Below, in pieces: positions 1 to 8,074 of a stretch of DNA of 64,000 bases (position 1 is the first letter of the stretch; each line of letters opens with the position of its first letter). The notes under the pieces were generated by a model. It made no database searches. It saw nothing but the letters and a program-made list of their open reading frames with translations, and had not been told where the DNA came from. The stretch is from the NCBI RefSeq assembly GCF_008085905.1, contig NZ_VSFF01000016.1, positions 124,001 through 188,000 of the forward strand. The letters run 5' to 3'. This DNA comes from Actinomadura syzygii (lineage in GTDB: Bacteria > Actinomycetota > Actinomycetes > Streptosporangiales > Streptosporangiaceae). The position numbers and the translations under genes were made by a program.

Positions 1-21
1 CCAGTGGTCTACCCTCTGGTC

Positions 22-366
22 ATGGCTACGCGAAGCATTGTTGAGTCCGACCTATCCGGTAAGGGCGACGCCGCCACGATCACCTTCGGGCTCGGAGGGA
101 CGTGGTACGAGATCGACCTCACTCCCGAGGAGGAGGAGAAGCTCGCATCGACCCTCAAGACCTACATCGAGGCAGGCCGCAAGGCGGCAGCGGACAACAA
201 ACCGGAGAAGGTGCGGCAGGTTCCCGAGACCACTGTCGAAGAGCGCGACGAGATCCGAGCCTGGGCCAAGAAAGAGGGCATCGAGCTCGCCGAGCGGGGC
301 AGGATCCCCAAGAAGGTGATGGCCGCCTACGATGCCGCGCATCCGGAGCGGCGCGGCAAGAAGTAG
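22..366 (+). CDS. lsr2: Lsr2-family nucleoid-associated silencer
   Basis: Full-length Lsr2 (114 aa), the actinobacterial xenogeneic silencer that bridges AT-rich DNA. Residues ~19-55 form the oligomerisation half (TITFGLGGTWYEIDL strand pair, then the EKLASTLKTYIEAGRKA helix). Residues ~77-106 are the DNA-binding half, with RGR at 92-94, the minor-groove finger of the family. I start at the ATG at 22; a GTG at 4 is in frame but adds residues homologues lack. It stands alone on the plus strand and ends at a strong bidirectional terminator. Plasmid-borne Lsr2/H-NS-like proteins usually lower the fitness cost of the element; a second, half-length Lsr2 lies at 2736-2906. Confidence 0.93.
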   Translation: MATRSIVESDLSGKGDAATITFGLGGTWYEIDLTPEEEEKLASTLKTYIEAGRKAAADNKPEKVRQVPETTVEERDEIRAWAKKEGIELAERGRIPKKVMAAYDAAHPERRGKK

Positions 367-469
367 CCTCGGGCGGCGCGTCACCACCCGTCGGCTCAAG
401 CCCCGGAGCACCGGCGGACGCCAAGGATCGCCCCGACAGTGTGATCAATTGCGTAGTGCCAGTAGCTCA

Positions 470-510
470 GCAAGAACGCTCGGCCGGGAAGCCCGGCCGA
501 GCGTTCTTGC
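470..510. terminator. strong bidirectional hairpin terminator
   Basis: A perfect 19-bp stem (470-488 with 492-510) and a 3-nt loop; the core arm is CTCGGCCGGG. It lies about 100 nt after lsr2 and faces the minus-strand genes, so it probably ends transcription both ways. Confidence 0.85.
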
Positions 511-960
511 GTGCGCGAGAGCTCTGCCGGGGTTCCCAGTCGTGTTCGGCCGGTCACGTTCCCTGGGTTGCTCGTTCGCCCCATGAGGGCGATGAGCGGG
601 TGGGCCTCGCACCCGTCGTCCAAGCGGACGACGGATGTCTCTGTCTCAATCCCCGCCGAGGTTGATTCTCTTACAGACTTGAGGATGTCGTTGTGGTGCA
701 TAAGCTCCCGCTGCCGCCTCAGATCGCACTACCTCCGTGTGCCGTTGCTCCTTGGAAGCGTTGACGACGGAGGTGATTTGCTGGCTCGGCGGTCTGCAGG
801 TCCGGCATCTGCTGCTGGAGGGGTCGGCGGGCCGCAGGGGCCCGGACGCTTGGTATTTCTCCCAGCTTTCCTGCGACGTCAGTCCGTTCACGGGCGATAG
901 CCGTGGCTACGCGCCTTTGCTGCTCAGTGGGGAGCCTCTTAGGGGGAGAACGTGGGGGGC
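511..960. other. gene-poor stretch, no secure gene
   Basis: No reading frame is convincing. A minus frame (701 to 396, starting MHHNDILKSVRE) has GC-rich third positions around TSVVRLDDGCEAHPLIAL but runs straight through the terminator. An overlapping minus frame (891 to 646) has the complementary appearance. Together they look like a small decayed or frameshifted gene. Confidence 0.3.
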
Positions 961-1302
961 TCACTGCTTCACTTCGCAGACCAGGCCGAACACAGGGTGA
1001 TGGGGGAAGCGTTCTTCGCAGGGGCACTCACTGTGCGGTTCGGTGCAGGCGTGCAGTCCCAGCGCCGTCACGCCGCCCGGTTGGTAGGCCAGGGCGGCGA
1101 AGCCGCGGGCCATCGGCCCCAGCACGCCGGGCTTGTTGTCGGAGGCGAACATGAGCTGGTCGGCCTTTCCGGCGATGATGTCGCCGGCCTCCTCGGCGAT
1201 CTCCCGCCGCATCTCCAAGGGCACGACCGCCAGCTCCGCAATCGCCAGTGGGACGAGCATGAGCAGTGCCGATCGGATGTTGTCCGATACGTGGTCGGTC
1301 AT
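961..1302 (-). CDS. conserved-type hypothetical protein, Cys/His-rich tail
   Basis: 113 aa, not recognised. The start at 1302 overlaps the stop of the upstream gene as ATGA, indicating translational coupling (an ATG at 1308 is also possible). The N-terminal two thirds are Ala/Leu-rich helical sequence; the C-terminus carries HACTEPHSECPCEERFPHH, possibly a metal site. It is the last gene of the 2163-961 run. Function unknown. Confidence 0.6.
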   Translation of the reverse strand: MTDHVSDNIRSALLMLVPLAIAELAVVPLEMRREIAEEAGDIIAGKADQLMFASDNKPGVLGPMARGFAALAYQPGGVTALGLHACTEPHSECPCEERFPHHPVFGLVCEVKQ

Positions 1303-1784
1303 GGCCATCGCCCATCTCTGATCTGGGTGAGGATCGACTGCATCTGTCCGATTCCGCGTGCCCCGTCGAGCGGGGCAGTGGCATCGGGCCAGACGCTGCG
1401 GGCGAGGTCGACGTAGGCACGGCCGGCCAGGACGATGACCTCGTCCGCGTGCCAGGCGCCTGCCTTCTTGACCTGCCGTGCCAGCCGTGCGGGCGGTACC
1501 GAGCCCGGCCCTCCAAGGCGGACGTCGTAGGGCCTGATCCGGCGTTCGGGGGTGACTAGGCCGTACTTGGCCGACAGGATGAACAGCACGTCAGGCCGGA
1601 AGGTGTCGGCCGCCTGTCGGCACAGCTTGTGGAAGCAGCCGACGTACATCTGCCCGGCCGGTGCCGGGTGGTCGCGTTGGGAGCGGCCGCAGCCGACGAC
1701 GACGACCCGGCCGACGCGCTCGGTCTCGGGGATGTGGTGCCAGGGGTCCCAGCGCGGTGCGGGCGCATAGATGTCGGTGGCCAT
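1299..1784 (-). CDS. DUF6884-like protein
   Basis: 161 aa from the ATG at 1784 (a frame-open extension to 1832 looks noncoding). The core VVVVGCGRSQRD, then YVGCFHKLCRQAADTF and FILSAKYGLVTPE matches the DUF6884/YaaA-like group, in which a G-C-[GS]-x-x-K/Q turn precedes a Rossmann-like core and an SAKYGL motif. Members are common on actinobacterial phages and plasmids; their reaction is not established. Translationally coupled to the gene downstream. Confidence 0.72.
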   Translation of the reverse strand: MATDIYAPAPRWDPWHHIPETERVGRVVVVGCGRSQRDHPAPAGQMYVGCFHKLCRQAADTFRPDVLFILSAKYGLVTPERRIRPYDVRLGGPGSVPPARLARQVKKAGAWHADEVIVLAGRAYVDLARSVWPDATAPLDGARGIGQMQSILTQIRDGRWP

Positions 1785-1788
1785 CAGG

Positions 1789-1893
1789 TCACCACCCGCC
1801 TGCCTCGAAGCACGCGATGGGCGGATCCGCAATCGTCGACCGGACGGGCGTGAGCAGTGACGATCGGGGGATGCCCCTGATGTGGTCGCTCAC
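1789..1893 (-). CDS. small protein in coupled operon
   Basis: 34 aa, GTG start. The GTG overlaps the TGA of the upstream (frameshifted) gene as GTGA, and its own stop lies 4 nt before the ATG at 1784, so the spacing is operon-like. The peptide has no recognisable motif. It could also be the read-through tail of the upstream gene in its unshifted frame. Confidence 0.4.
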   Translation of the reverse strand: MSDHIRGIPRSSLLTPVRSTIADPPIACFEAGGW

Positions 1894-2163
1894 TGGCTGA
1901 CGCCTCCCTGCTCGGTCTCCTCGGCGAGGAGTCGGGCACGCGCGTTCAGCGAGTCGACCAGGCGTGTCGCCCTCCCCCACGTGGGTGCGGGCGTTCCTGA
2001 GTTCTGCTTCACAACCGTCCACGGCGGTGTCCTCGCCAATGAGGTGCTTGCGGGCCTTTCGGAGGCTGTACTCGGCGTCAATGACCGCGTCTTGGGCGAG
2101 CCGGGCTTCAATCGGGAAGAAGCCCTCGCGCTCTGTGTCGTCGCAGTGGGGGTAGATGGCCAT
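1890..2163 (-). pseudogene. small hypothetical gene with apparent frameshift
   Basis: Starts MAIYPHCDDTEREGFFPIE at 2163, with an AAGGGA ribosome site 6-13 nt upstream. After ELRNARTHVGEG (about 1970) the GC-rich third-position signal moves to another frame, which continues as TRLVDSLNARARLLAEETEQ and stops at 1890. The unshifted frame stays open to 1789 but looks noncoding. I read this as one ~90-aa helical gene with a single indel near 1965-1975; a programmed shift or sequencing error cannot be excluded. Confidence 0.5.
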
Positions 2164-2186
2164 AGGAATTCCCTTCGACATGAGAA

Positions 2187-2210
2187 GGGCCCCGGCCTAA
2201 GCCGGGGCCC
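2187..2210. terminator. hairpin terminator/attenuator
   Basis: Perfect 10-bp stem GGGCCCCGGC / GCCGGGGCCC with loop CTAA; the plus side is followed by GTCGTTTTCTT. It separates the minus-strand genes at 2230-2661 and 1890-2163. Confidence 0.75.
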
Positions 2211-2229
2211 GTCGTTTTCTTGTCAGGAT

Positions 2230-2661
2230 TCAGACCACAAGCCTCCAGTGATGCCACCCTCGGCCCGAGTCGCGATGCGCTACGCATTCGACCACGTACT
2301 CGCGCAAGGTGACCTTCCGGCCGGATACACGAACCGTGACGCGATCAACATGGCCGGAGCAGACACGCTTGATGCGCGGCGCATTGGCTATCGCATCGTT
2401 ATCGCATCCCTTGTAGCCGCAGGTGCTGTCGCCGTGCTGCCCGCGCCACCAACCCGGTAGCAGGCCGTGGTAGCAGACCGCGCAGGAGCCGTCTCCCGAG
2501 CCGTTGCCGTGGCACTGAGGAGATCGACAAAGAGGGCATTCGACCCGCTCGCAGTCGCGATCCTGTGCTCGGCCGCAATACTGGCACTGTGGCCATTCAT
2601 ACCTGCGCCCCCCGTAGTAGCCTCTGGGAACCAAGCGCGCCCTCTCGTCGAGATCTGCCAC
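2230..2661 (-). CDS. Cys-rich (zinc-ribbon-like) hypothetical protein
   Basis: 143 aa from the GTG at 2661, with GGGAG at 5 nt spacing. At least four Cys pairs are visible: CQYCGRAQDRDCERVECPLC, CAVCYHG and CGYKGCDND, suggesting one or two structural zinc sites. The C-terminus (RVSGRKVTLREYVVECVAHR) looks like a small beta domain. Many actinobacterial mobile elements carry such proteins; no function is known to me. Confidence 0.65.
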   Translation of the reverse strand: MADLDERARLVPRGYYGGRRYEWPQCQYCGRAQDRDCERVECPLCRSPQCHGNGSGDGSCAVCYHGLLPGWWRGQHGDSTCGYKGCDNDAIANAPRIKRVCSGHVDRVTVRVSGRKVTLREYVVECVAHRDSGRGWHHWRLVV

Positions 2662-2735
2662 AGGACTCCCTTCTTTCGGATGCGAGAAGGCGGAGCGACC
2701 TACAGGCCACCCGGCAACAACCGGGTAGTTGGAGA

Positions 2736-2906
2736 TCAGCCCTTCTTGGCGTGCTTGATGAAATTGTCCAGCGCGGCCCGCAACTCCTTCGCGTGGTCCG
2801 CGTGTAGATCGATCTGGTAACTGGCCCCGTCGAGGGAGAACAGCACAGTCTCATCCGCCGGAAGTCCGTCAATGGCATCCTTGAAGTCGTTTTCCTCTCC
2901 TGCCAT
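2736..2906 (-). CDS. half-length Lsr2: oligomerisation domain only
   Basis: 56 aa from the ATG at 2906 (GGAGAGG 5 nt upstream; a GTG at 2933 is in frame). VLFSLDGASYQIDLHADHAK and ELRAALDNFIKHAKKG match the N-terminal domain of Lsr2 (beta pair then helix) almost position by position, but the protein stops at a Lys-rich tail before the linker and the RGR DNA-binding domain. By analogy with H-NST-type truncated H-NS proteins it could co-oligomerise with Lsr2 and weaken silencing. That role is inference. Full-length lsr2 lies 2.4 kb away. Confidence 0.8.
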   Translation of the reverse strand: MAGEENDFKDAIDGLPADETVLFSLDGASYQIDLHADHAKELRAALDNFIKHAKKG

Positions 2907-3025
2907 ATCCGCCTCTCCATCCGCCGTGTTCACCTTGGTTAAGCAACTCGCCGCGCCCCCGGGAGCGCTTCAGGCCCTGGAAAGTCGATGCTGCACCAGT
3001 TGATGAGTCTCCTTTGTCTGGGCAT

Positions 3026-3050
3026 AAAAAGAGCCGGGTGAATGCCCGGC
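3026..3050 (-). terminator. rho-independent terminator
   Basis: GCCGGG / CCCGGC stem with TGAATG loop (3033-3050), followed on the minus strand by TCTTTTTA. It ends the minus-strand gene at 3076. Confidence 0.8.
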
Positions 3051-3075
3051 GTCAAGGGAAGAAGGATCCCTCGCG

Positions 3076-3441
3076 CTACGGCTGCCAGCGGTGCGTGCCG
3101 TGTTCGCCCTGGTGTTCGCTAGTGATGTCGTGCGGCGAATGTCCCTTCAGGACCGACCAGCCAGTCCGGTCACAGGAGAGCCAGACCTCGCCGACGCGGA
3201 CCGCGTCTCCGACGCTGACCGAACGCAGGCGGCGGGCGTAATAGTCCTCGCTCTTGTCGGTCTGCCCATTGCCCAACGCGAACGCCACCTCGGCGAGATG
3301 ACGGGCGTCGGTCCTCTCGGTGGCCTCGACGTCGACCTCGAAGACCTTCACCAACTCGTGGCCCGGCTCGTAGCCGGAGAACCCGAGCGGCCTCCCCTTC
3401 TGGTCCTTGGCCACGTTGTGGAAAATCTCGACTTTGGCCAT
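3076..3441 (-). CDS. hypothetical protein
   Basis: 121 aa, AAAGGAAA ribosome site 8 nt before the ATG. Starts MAKVEIFHNVAKDQKGRPLG; the centre (DARHLAEVAFALGNGQTD, EDYYARRLRSVSVGDAVRVG) suggests a small alpha/beta domain followed by a beta barrel-like segment. I associate this N-terminus with plasmid-borne hypotheticals of actinomycetes but know no function. Single gene with its own terminator. Confidence 0.7.
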   Translation of the reverse strand: MAKVEIFHNVAKDQKGRPLGFSGYEPGHELVKVFEVDVEATERTDARHLAEVAFALGNGQTDKSEDYYARRLRSVSVGDAVRVGEVWLSCDRTGWSVLKGHSPHDITSEHQGEHGTHRWQP

Positions 3442-3515
3442 GTGCTGTTTCCTTTCGTCAGGAGAAGTCTCCCCAGGAGTCCGACTCCATCTGGGAGCGG
3501 ATGGATCGCCCCAGC

Positions 3516-3728
3516 TCAGCTGGCATGCTCAACGACGTAGGGAATATCGGAGCCACCCATTCGATACCAAGTGACTTTATCGACGAACTTCTCGTAGAAG
3601 TCTGTCTCGGTGATGTCGGCCGCGAATTCACATGCGGCACGCTTCCTCACTCCTTGCGGGTTCAGCGCCTCCACTGCCTGGAACAGGCTCGCGTCAATCT
3701 CGACGCTGAACTCAAAGCGGAGCTTCAC
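3516..3728 (-). CDS. small hypothetical protein
   Basis: 70 aa from the second of two tandem GTG codons (3728), placed after GGAGG. The longer open frame upstream to 4088 looks noncoding. Sequence VKLRFEFSVEIDASLFQAVE then DFYEKFVDKVTWYRMGG suggests a compact alpha/beta fold. No family recognised. Confidence 0.6.
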   Translation of the reverse strand: MKLRFEFSVEIDASLFQAVEALNPQGVRKRAACEFAADITETDFYEKFVDKVTWYRMGGSDIPYVVEHAS

Positions 3729-3987
3729 CACGCCCTCCAAGGGAACACCCCCGGCATTCGGGCCGGGGGCACTACAGGATCGGTGCCAGGGTTGGCTATA
3801 TGTGGCGTCATCCTGGGCCGAGCTGGATCGGGAGAGGCCGCGGTCGTTGACCTCGGCACCGAATTCGAAGCCCTTCCCCAGCTCGAGGCTCGGTTCACAT
3901 CCGGAGGATCCAAAATCGAGAGTCGATGCGGTGTGAAGCCGTGTCTGGCCAGGTCGAAGGTCATCCAGTCCTGGCGCGGTTCCCGGC

Positions 3988-4488
3988 TCAGAAGGGTGGA
4001 AGCCGTGGATGGAGCACGTCGACCGGCTCGATGCCCCTCTCAATGGCTGCCGCTCTGCAGTGCACCGTTCCGTGCGAATAGTGGCCACCGAGGTGCGGCA
4101 TCAGCTGCTGGTCGCGCTGCTGCGGGCAGTTGGGGCTTTTCTGGCACAGGTCGAGGAACGCCATGCACAGCACGGTGCTCCCCTGGTCGCGCAGACCGGC
4201 GACGAGGTCGACCATCGTCTGATTGCGGATGAAGCCGGCCTTCCTCCTATGGGACGACCAGTCCGCGGGAACGGCTCTGGTCTCGAGGCCCTGCGCCTGC
4301 CACAGCCTCTCGGCCATGGCGTCGGCGCCGCGTCCGTGCTCGTCGGGCGGGCAGTGCCCGGAGACGAGCAGCGGCCGGGTCACTGAACTCGGCCCCCACG
4401 CGCCCCAGGCGTCGCGGAACGCCCGCTTCATCGCAGGGGCGTCGTCCCAGCTGCGCGCACCGGTGACGAGGATGACGTGTGAGTACAT
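3988..4488 (-). CDS. DUF2493/SLOG (YspA-like) nucleotide-binding protein
   Basis: 166 aa from the ATG at 4488. ILVTGARSWDDAPAMKRAF, then PLLVSGHCPPDEHGRGADAM and AERLWQAQGLETRAVPADW follow the DUF2493 pattern: a Rossmann-like start, an SGG/SGH-x-x-GAD loop and a strand-helix with P-A-D/E-W. RKAGFIRNQTMVDLVAG is the RNxxM stretch of the family. SLOG proteins bind nucleotides or nucleotide-derived ligands and are frequent on phages and plasmids. The open frame extends to 5334, but the part upstream of 4488 lacks coding character. C-terminal ~45 residues are His/Cys-rich and unusual for the family. Confidence 0.78.
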   Translation of the reverse strand: MYSHVILVTGARSWDDAPAMKRAFRDAWGAWGPSSVTRPLLVSGHCPPDEHGRGADAMAERLWQAQGLETRAVPADWSSHRRKAGFIRNQTMVDLVAGLRDQGSTVLCMAFLDLCQKSPNCPQQRDQQLMPHLGGHYSHGTVHCRAAAIERGIEPVDVLHPRLPPF

Positions 4489-4663
4489 GACTTCAGTCCC
4501 CTCGATCGGTCGGACGGGTCTGCCCGAAGCGGCGCAGAGCGCCATCACCGACTGCGCGGTGTCAGTGGGGATGCGGATGACGGGCGTGTGGCGGTCCCCG
4601 GGCATGACTGCGCCGAAACGATGGGTGAATATTTGTTGGGATCGATCGACGGCTGATTTCCGG

Positions 4664-4948
4664 TCATTCCGCGTGGAGTTCGACCGCGATCGCATCAGCG
4701 TCGCCAAGCGGCTCGACGTGGACGGTGTACCGGCCGTCGCGTCCTCGTTCGACGTAGGCGACGCAGACGGTGTTGCCCTCCTCGTCCTCGAAGTCGACCT
4801 TGCCGAAGTTCTCGACGGGAGTGCGCTCGGTGACGGCGGTGCCGTACGGCAGCCAGGACTTCGGCTCGCACCGGACACCGGTGTCGTAGGGCGAGAGCGC
4901 AGGCCGCGGCTCGGCGGCCACCCCTGGCTCAGAATGGGATTGCGGCAT
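4664..4948 (-). CDS. small hypothetical protein
   Basis: 94 aa from the ATG at 4948. The second half (PVENFGKVDFEDEEGNTVCV then DGRYTVHVEPLGDADAI) looks like a small antiparallel-beta protein; the first 35 residues are polar and probably disordered. About 175 nt before the DUF2493 gene and in the same direction. No function recognised. Confidence 0.6.
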   Translation of the reverse strand: MPQSHSEPGVAAEPRPALSPYDTGVRCEPKSWLPYGTAVTERTPVENFGKVDFEDEEGNTVCVAYVERGRDGRYTVHVEPLGDADAIAVELHAE

Positions 4949-5490
4949 GGCGGCGCCTCTTTGTTCTCGGGGTGCGGATGGCGGTCATCGAGCACGGACC
5001 CGGCAAGGTCCGTGGAGCCTCGATGGTCAACACCGCACCCGTGCCAGCTCTGCTGGCCAGACGGCCCGATTCCGCACGGATGATCAGCACTGGCTGGGGC
5101 GCGCAGCGACCCGCTCGCCGGGCCGTCCTCCTCGGCCGAGCCGGGCGCGTAGCGCTGGGCGGTCCACCACCGTCGCGTTCCTGTGCCGCGGAGGGCCACT
5201 TCCGTGGCCAACGCGGCGGAGGTGGTGGGTATCGGCCACTCAAGCGCAGCGCTGGGCATGGCCGAGGGAGCGCCAGCGACCGAGGACCCGGCGAGCGCAG
5301 CGAGCCGGTGGAACCCGTCGGCTATGCCGACCAACAGTGTCTCGGAGCGTCAGCGGAGAGGCCGAGCGGAGCGAGAGTCCGCAGGACCACTGTTGCCAGG
5401 TTCCCTTATGCCCTTTTTCCTTTGCTCCTTCTGTTCCACGGCCGGAGCGTTAGCGGAGGCCTGGAACGCTGGTGTATCAGGGAAACTGTT

Positions 5491-5548
5491 TGTGCGCACA
5501 GGTGCGTACGGCGTCGCGATGTGCGCGAAGCGCGTGTGCGCACAGGTG
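5491..5548. repeat. two TGTGCGCACAGGTG repeats, 44 bp apart
   Basis: The 14-mer TGTGCGCACAGGTG occurs at 5491-5504 and 5535-5548, a spacing of about four helical turns. Its first ten bases are a perfect palindrome. A related GGTGTGCACC occurs at 5576-5585. Likely a protein-binding site (repressor, initiator or relaxosome). Confidence 0.5.
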
Positions 5549-5763
5549 TTTCTCCCCTGGTCATCGCCTGCTGATGGTGTGCACCTGTTGTGGTGCGCGT
5601 GGCACCGCCGTACAAATGCCCGCCCCTGGTGGCGCGGACGAGCGACGATTTCTCGCGCGTTTGGACGAGTCTTGGCTCTTCGGGCGTCGTCGTGCTGCCG
5701 CTCGGACGTGACGATCCCCTGGCCCCAGCCGTGACCGCGTGCGGTCCCGTTTCCGGTTGCGGC

Positions 5764-5772
5764 TGTGGACAA
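5764..5772 (-). promoter_or_regulatory. possible DnaA box
   Basis: TGTGGACAA is the reverse complement of TTGTCCACA, the preferred DnaA box of Streptomyces. Only one copy was seen, so it may be chance. Confidence 0.3.
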
Positions 5773-5959
5773 CTCTTGCCTGGATAGGCTCCCTCGATGC
5801 TCCGGCATCGACCAGCCGGTCTGCAGGATCTCGTCGGTATCGCGGGCACCCGTGTTCAGCAGGGTGATTTGTCGCGTCTTTGATGCCGCGGCGCTGGATG
5901 CGGCGGCGGTTGATGTTCAGAAGCACGACGTCCGGGGCATCGCGTCCCGCCATCTCAGG

Positions 5960-6135
5960 ACGGGGAAAGCAGCGCGCAGCGAAACGACCTCACGGACTAC
6001 CCTGCCGATGTGGCTGAGTTACGCGCGGGTCTCGTTGAGGCCGATGACATCGTGCACTACTGCGAGAGCCACAACCATGTCGACCTGGTTGAAGAAGTCG
6101 AGTACCACGTGTGGCCCCGAGCGATGATGCCGTGA
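5960..6135 (+). pseudogene. 3' relic of a small gene
   Basis: The last ~45 codons before the TGA at 6133 read YPADVAELRAGLVEADDIVH then VEEVEYHVWPRAMMP with clear coding character, but no start or upstream continuation remains in this frame. Probably a truncated gene end. Family unknown. Confidence 0.35.
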
Positions 6136-6181
6136 CGATGGAACGAGAGCAATGGGTGATCTACGTCGAGTGCAACCGGCT

Positions 6182-6397
6182 CTAAAAGCCGGGGAGGCCG
6201 GGCCGGGCAGTCATCCAGGGCACGGAGGGGTCGACGCGCAGTATGACGAACTGCCTTCGCTGCTCACGCCACACCGTGAGGCGCCGGCCGACGCGCAGCA
6301 ACTCGTGGCCGAGTGGCGGTCCGGCTCCGATGGCGGCCACCAGGTCGACGGGGTCGCTGCGCGGGTCCGGTGGAAGGCGAGCGGATAGGTAAGCCAC
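6182..6397 (-). CDS. small hypothetical protein
   Basis: 71 aa. LPPDPRSDPVDLVAAIGAGP then HELLRVGRRLTVWREQRRQF and VILRVDPSVPWM read as a plausible small globular protein. Ribosome site weak and start uncertain. Lies alone before the repeat field upstream of the partition genes. Confidence 0.45.
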   Translation of the reverse strand: MAYLSARLPPDPRSDPVDLVAAIGAGPPLGHELLRVGRRLTVWREQRRQFVILRVDPSVPWMTARPGLPGF

Positions 6398-6627
6398 GAA
6401 CGCGACAGCCCGATCCGATGGGCCTGCTTTCGGTCCGTCTCGGGTTTCACGTGTGGTTGATCGATGCCAGGTGTGTACCGCGATGCGCCGCGATGAAGAC
6501 CCGATGCTGCCCCGAACCAGTCTTGCTGGCCTGTTCTTGCCTACGTCAGGGGTTCTGGATTCCTAGTGGTCTCAGCACGGGCTGTGCCGCGCCGCTCCCA
6601 GGGCCGGGCAGCGTCCCTCCCGGGCCC

Positions 6628-7180
6628 TGATAAGGGCCAGGACCCTTTCAGGTCTGCGTCTGGTCGGCCCTGGGGCAACGCTGGGCTCTCTCGTGGCTGC
6701 CGTTGACCGAAGAGAGACCAGGACCGATATGGGTCGGGTCGAGTGCCGATAAGAGTCCGGTTCGAGCCGCATGAGGGACCCGCAATAGTCCAGGTGCCCG
6801 AAAGCGCTGGGCTGGATGAGGTCTTATCTGGGGCTCCATCGTGGCTTCACATGACCGCGCTGTCGGCTGGCCATGCCTCCTGGCCCACGGGAGGTCCCCT
6901 GAGGACGCAACTGAGACCCCGACAAGGCACACGCGCTGGAGCGTCGATGCCTGGGCTCACGACCTCTGGGCCTGCCCGGGGTGGCGAAGGGGACGCGAGC
7001 GAGACCACAGGTAGTCCCCACTGGCGTGTGCCGGGACAGCCGGTGGCGGGTCTTGCCTGGGTCCTTGTCAGGTTCCATCACGTCCACTATTCACATGGGA
7101 CTCATTGAGGTCGATCCGTTGACCCGATAGGACTTGCACAAGACCTCGACAAGGCCATAGCTTGGAAGTCGACAAGGGCA
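6628..7180. repeat. degenerate 11-bp repeat field, candidate parC centromere
   Basis: At least nine copies of a YGAYAAGGRCM-like element lie upstream of the ParR-like gene: direct at 6628, 6725, 6747, 6920, 7125, 7147 and 7170 (e.g. TGATAAGGGCC, CGACAAGGCCA) and inverted at 6819-6829 and 7060-7070. No gene is seen from 6398 to 7317. Actin-type partition loci place the ParR-binding centromere exactly here. The repeats were found by eye and their significance is untested. Confidence 0.5.
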
Positions 7181-7317
7181 TCATCAAGACCTCGAATGAG
7201 TCTCCTCGTTCTATCGAAGAGAGGTTGATTCGACATGTCCGGTGCAGCGCAGCCGCGCGGGGGCCGTCGCGCGCCCCTGCGTCCCGACCAGTGCTGCGAT
7301 ATCGGGAGGTGCTCGTG

Positions 7318-7845
7318 ATGACGGACCCCGCTGGGCCGCGGAGGCTGAGGTGGAGCGTCCCTGCCGCTGACGTGTCGACGAACAGGTGGCTCGATGAGCA
7401 AGCCGACATCTCGCGTTCCCTCAGGGTGCTCATCCGGGAGTCGATCCAGCGCGAGGGATACATCGACGTGGACAACAAGCCCGTCGAGCAGCTGCCGCGC
7501 CGCGGCCGTCCGCCGCAGACCGAACAGGGTGGGCAGAGCGGGTCTTCACGGGACGAGGCGACCGGCGCCGTCGCCCCCAAGACCGGGGACACGCTCAACC
7601 CGGGCGCGGACGAGATGGACCTCGCCGGTCTTCAGCGTGATCCGGCGATCGAGCCTGAGGCCTCCGGCGCGGACGGCTCCGAGAAGTCACCAGCGGACGC
7701 CGCGGCCTCCGAACAGCCGGCCGAGGAACCCGGCGCCGAACCGCGGGCCCCGGCGGACGAACCGGCCGCGCCGGAACCCGAGCCCGCCGAGCCGCCGCGG
7801 AAGCAGGCCTCGATCGACGAGATCATGGCGAGCACCCGGCGGTGA
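7318..7845 (+). CDS. ParR-like ribbon-helix-helix partition adaptor
   Basis: 175 aa from the ATG at 7318 (GGGAGG 8 nt upstream; the frame is open from 7162). Residues ~7-45 read RRLRWSVPAADVSTNRWLDE, then QADISRSLRVLIRESIQREG: a beta strand, a helix and a helix with a Ser-Arg-Leu cap, the arrangement of ribbon-helix-helix ParR proteins of ParM systems. The remaining ~125 residues are Pro/Ala/Glu-rich and disordered, ending KQASIDEIMASTRR, a short helix that could be the filament-contacting tail. It lies between the repeat field and parM, so binding centromere DNA and capping ParM filaments is the likely role. Confidence 0.72.
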   Translation: MTDPAGPRRLRWSVPAADVSTNRWLDEQADISRSLRVLIRESIQREGYIDVDNKPVEQLPRRGRPPQTEQGGQSGSSRDEATGAVAPKTGDTLNPGADEMDLAGLQRDPAIEPEASGADGSEKSPADAAASEQPAEEPGAEPRAPADEPAAPEPEPAEPPRKQASIDEIMASTRR

Positions 7846-8070
7846 ATGAGCGATACACGCGATGACGACCGCGAGCCGGGGACGATCTGGCATGTGCTCG
7901 GTCTGATGGGCTCGGTGCTGCTGAGTGCACCGGTCGTCCTCCCCCTGGCGCTCGCCGAGAGCGCCCCGCGGAACACGGCGATGTTCCACGCGCGGCTAGG
8001 CGATGAGCGATCTGCCGCCGTGCGCGGCGGGCCCGATCCCCTAGGCCAGTACGAGGAAGAAGAGGGACCA
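7846..8070 (+). CDS. possible small membrane protein between parR and parM
   Basis: The ATG directly follows the parR stop. MSDTRDDDREPGTIWHVLGL then MGSVLLSAPVVLPLALAES gives one likely membrane helix. The frame has no stop until 8730, deep inside parM, so either the real product overlaps parM, or an indel hides the stop, or the frame is fortuitous. The end given is only the parM boundary. Confidence 0.3.
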
Positions 8071-8074
8071 CGGC

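Larger units (their letters stand above)
4949..6181. other. gene-poor region with dyads, candidate origin or transfer site
   Basis: No convincing gene over 1.2 kb; all long frames change character and lack ribosome sites. The stretch 5290-5460 is full of short GAGCGCAGCGAGC- and GGAGCGTTAGCGGAGG-type inverted repeats, then two TGTGCGCACA dyads (5491-5548) and a single TGTGGACAA (5764). The pattern is compatible with a replication or transfer origin but proves neither. Confidence 0.35.

Noticed and set aside
461..510. tRNA-like reading of 'AGTAGCTCAG' before the hairpin
   Set aside because: No T arm or acceptor stem; the structure is a simple terminator.
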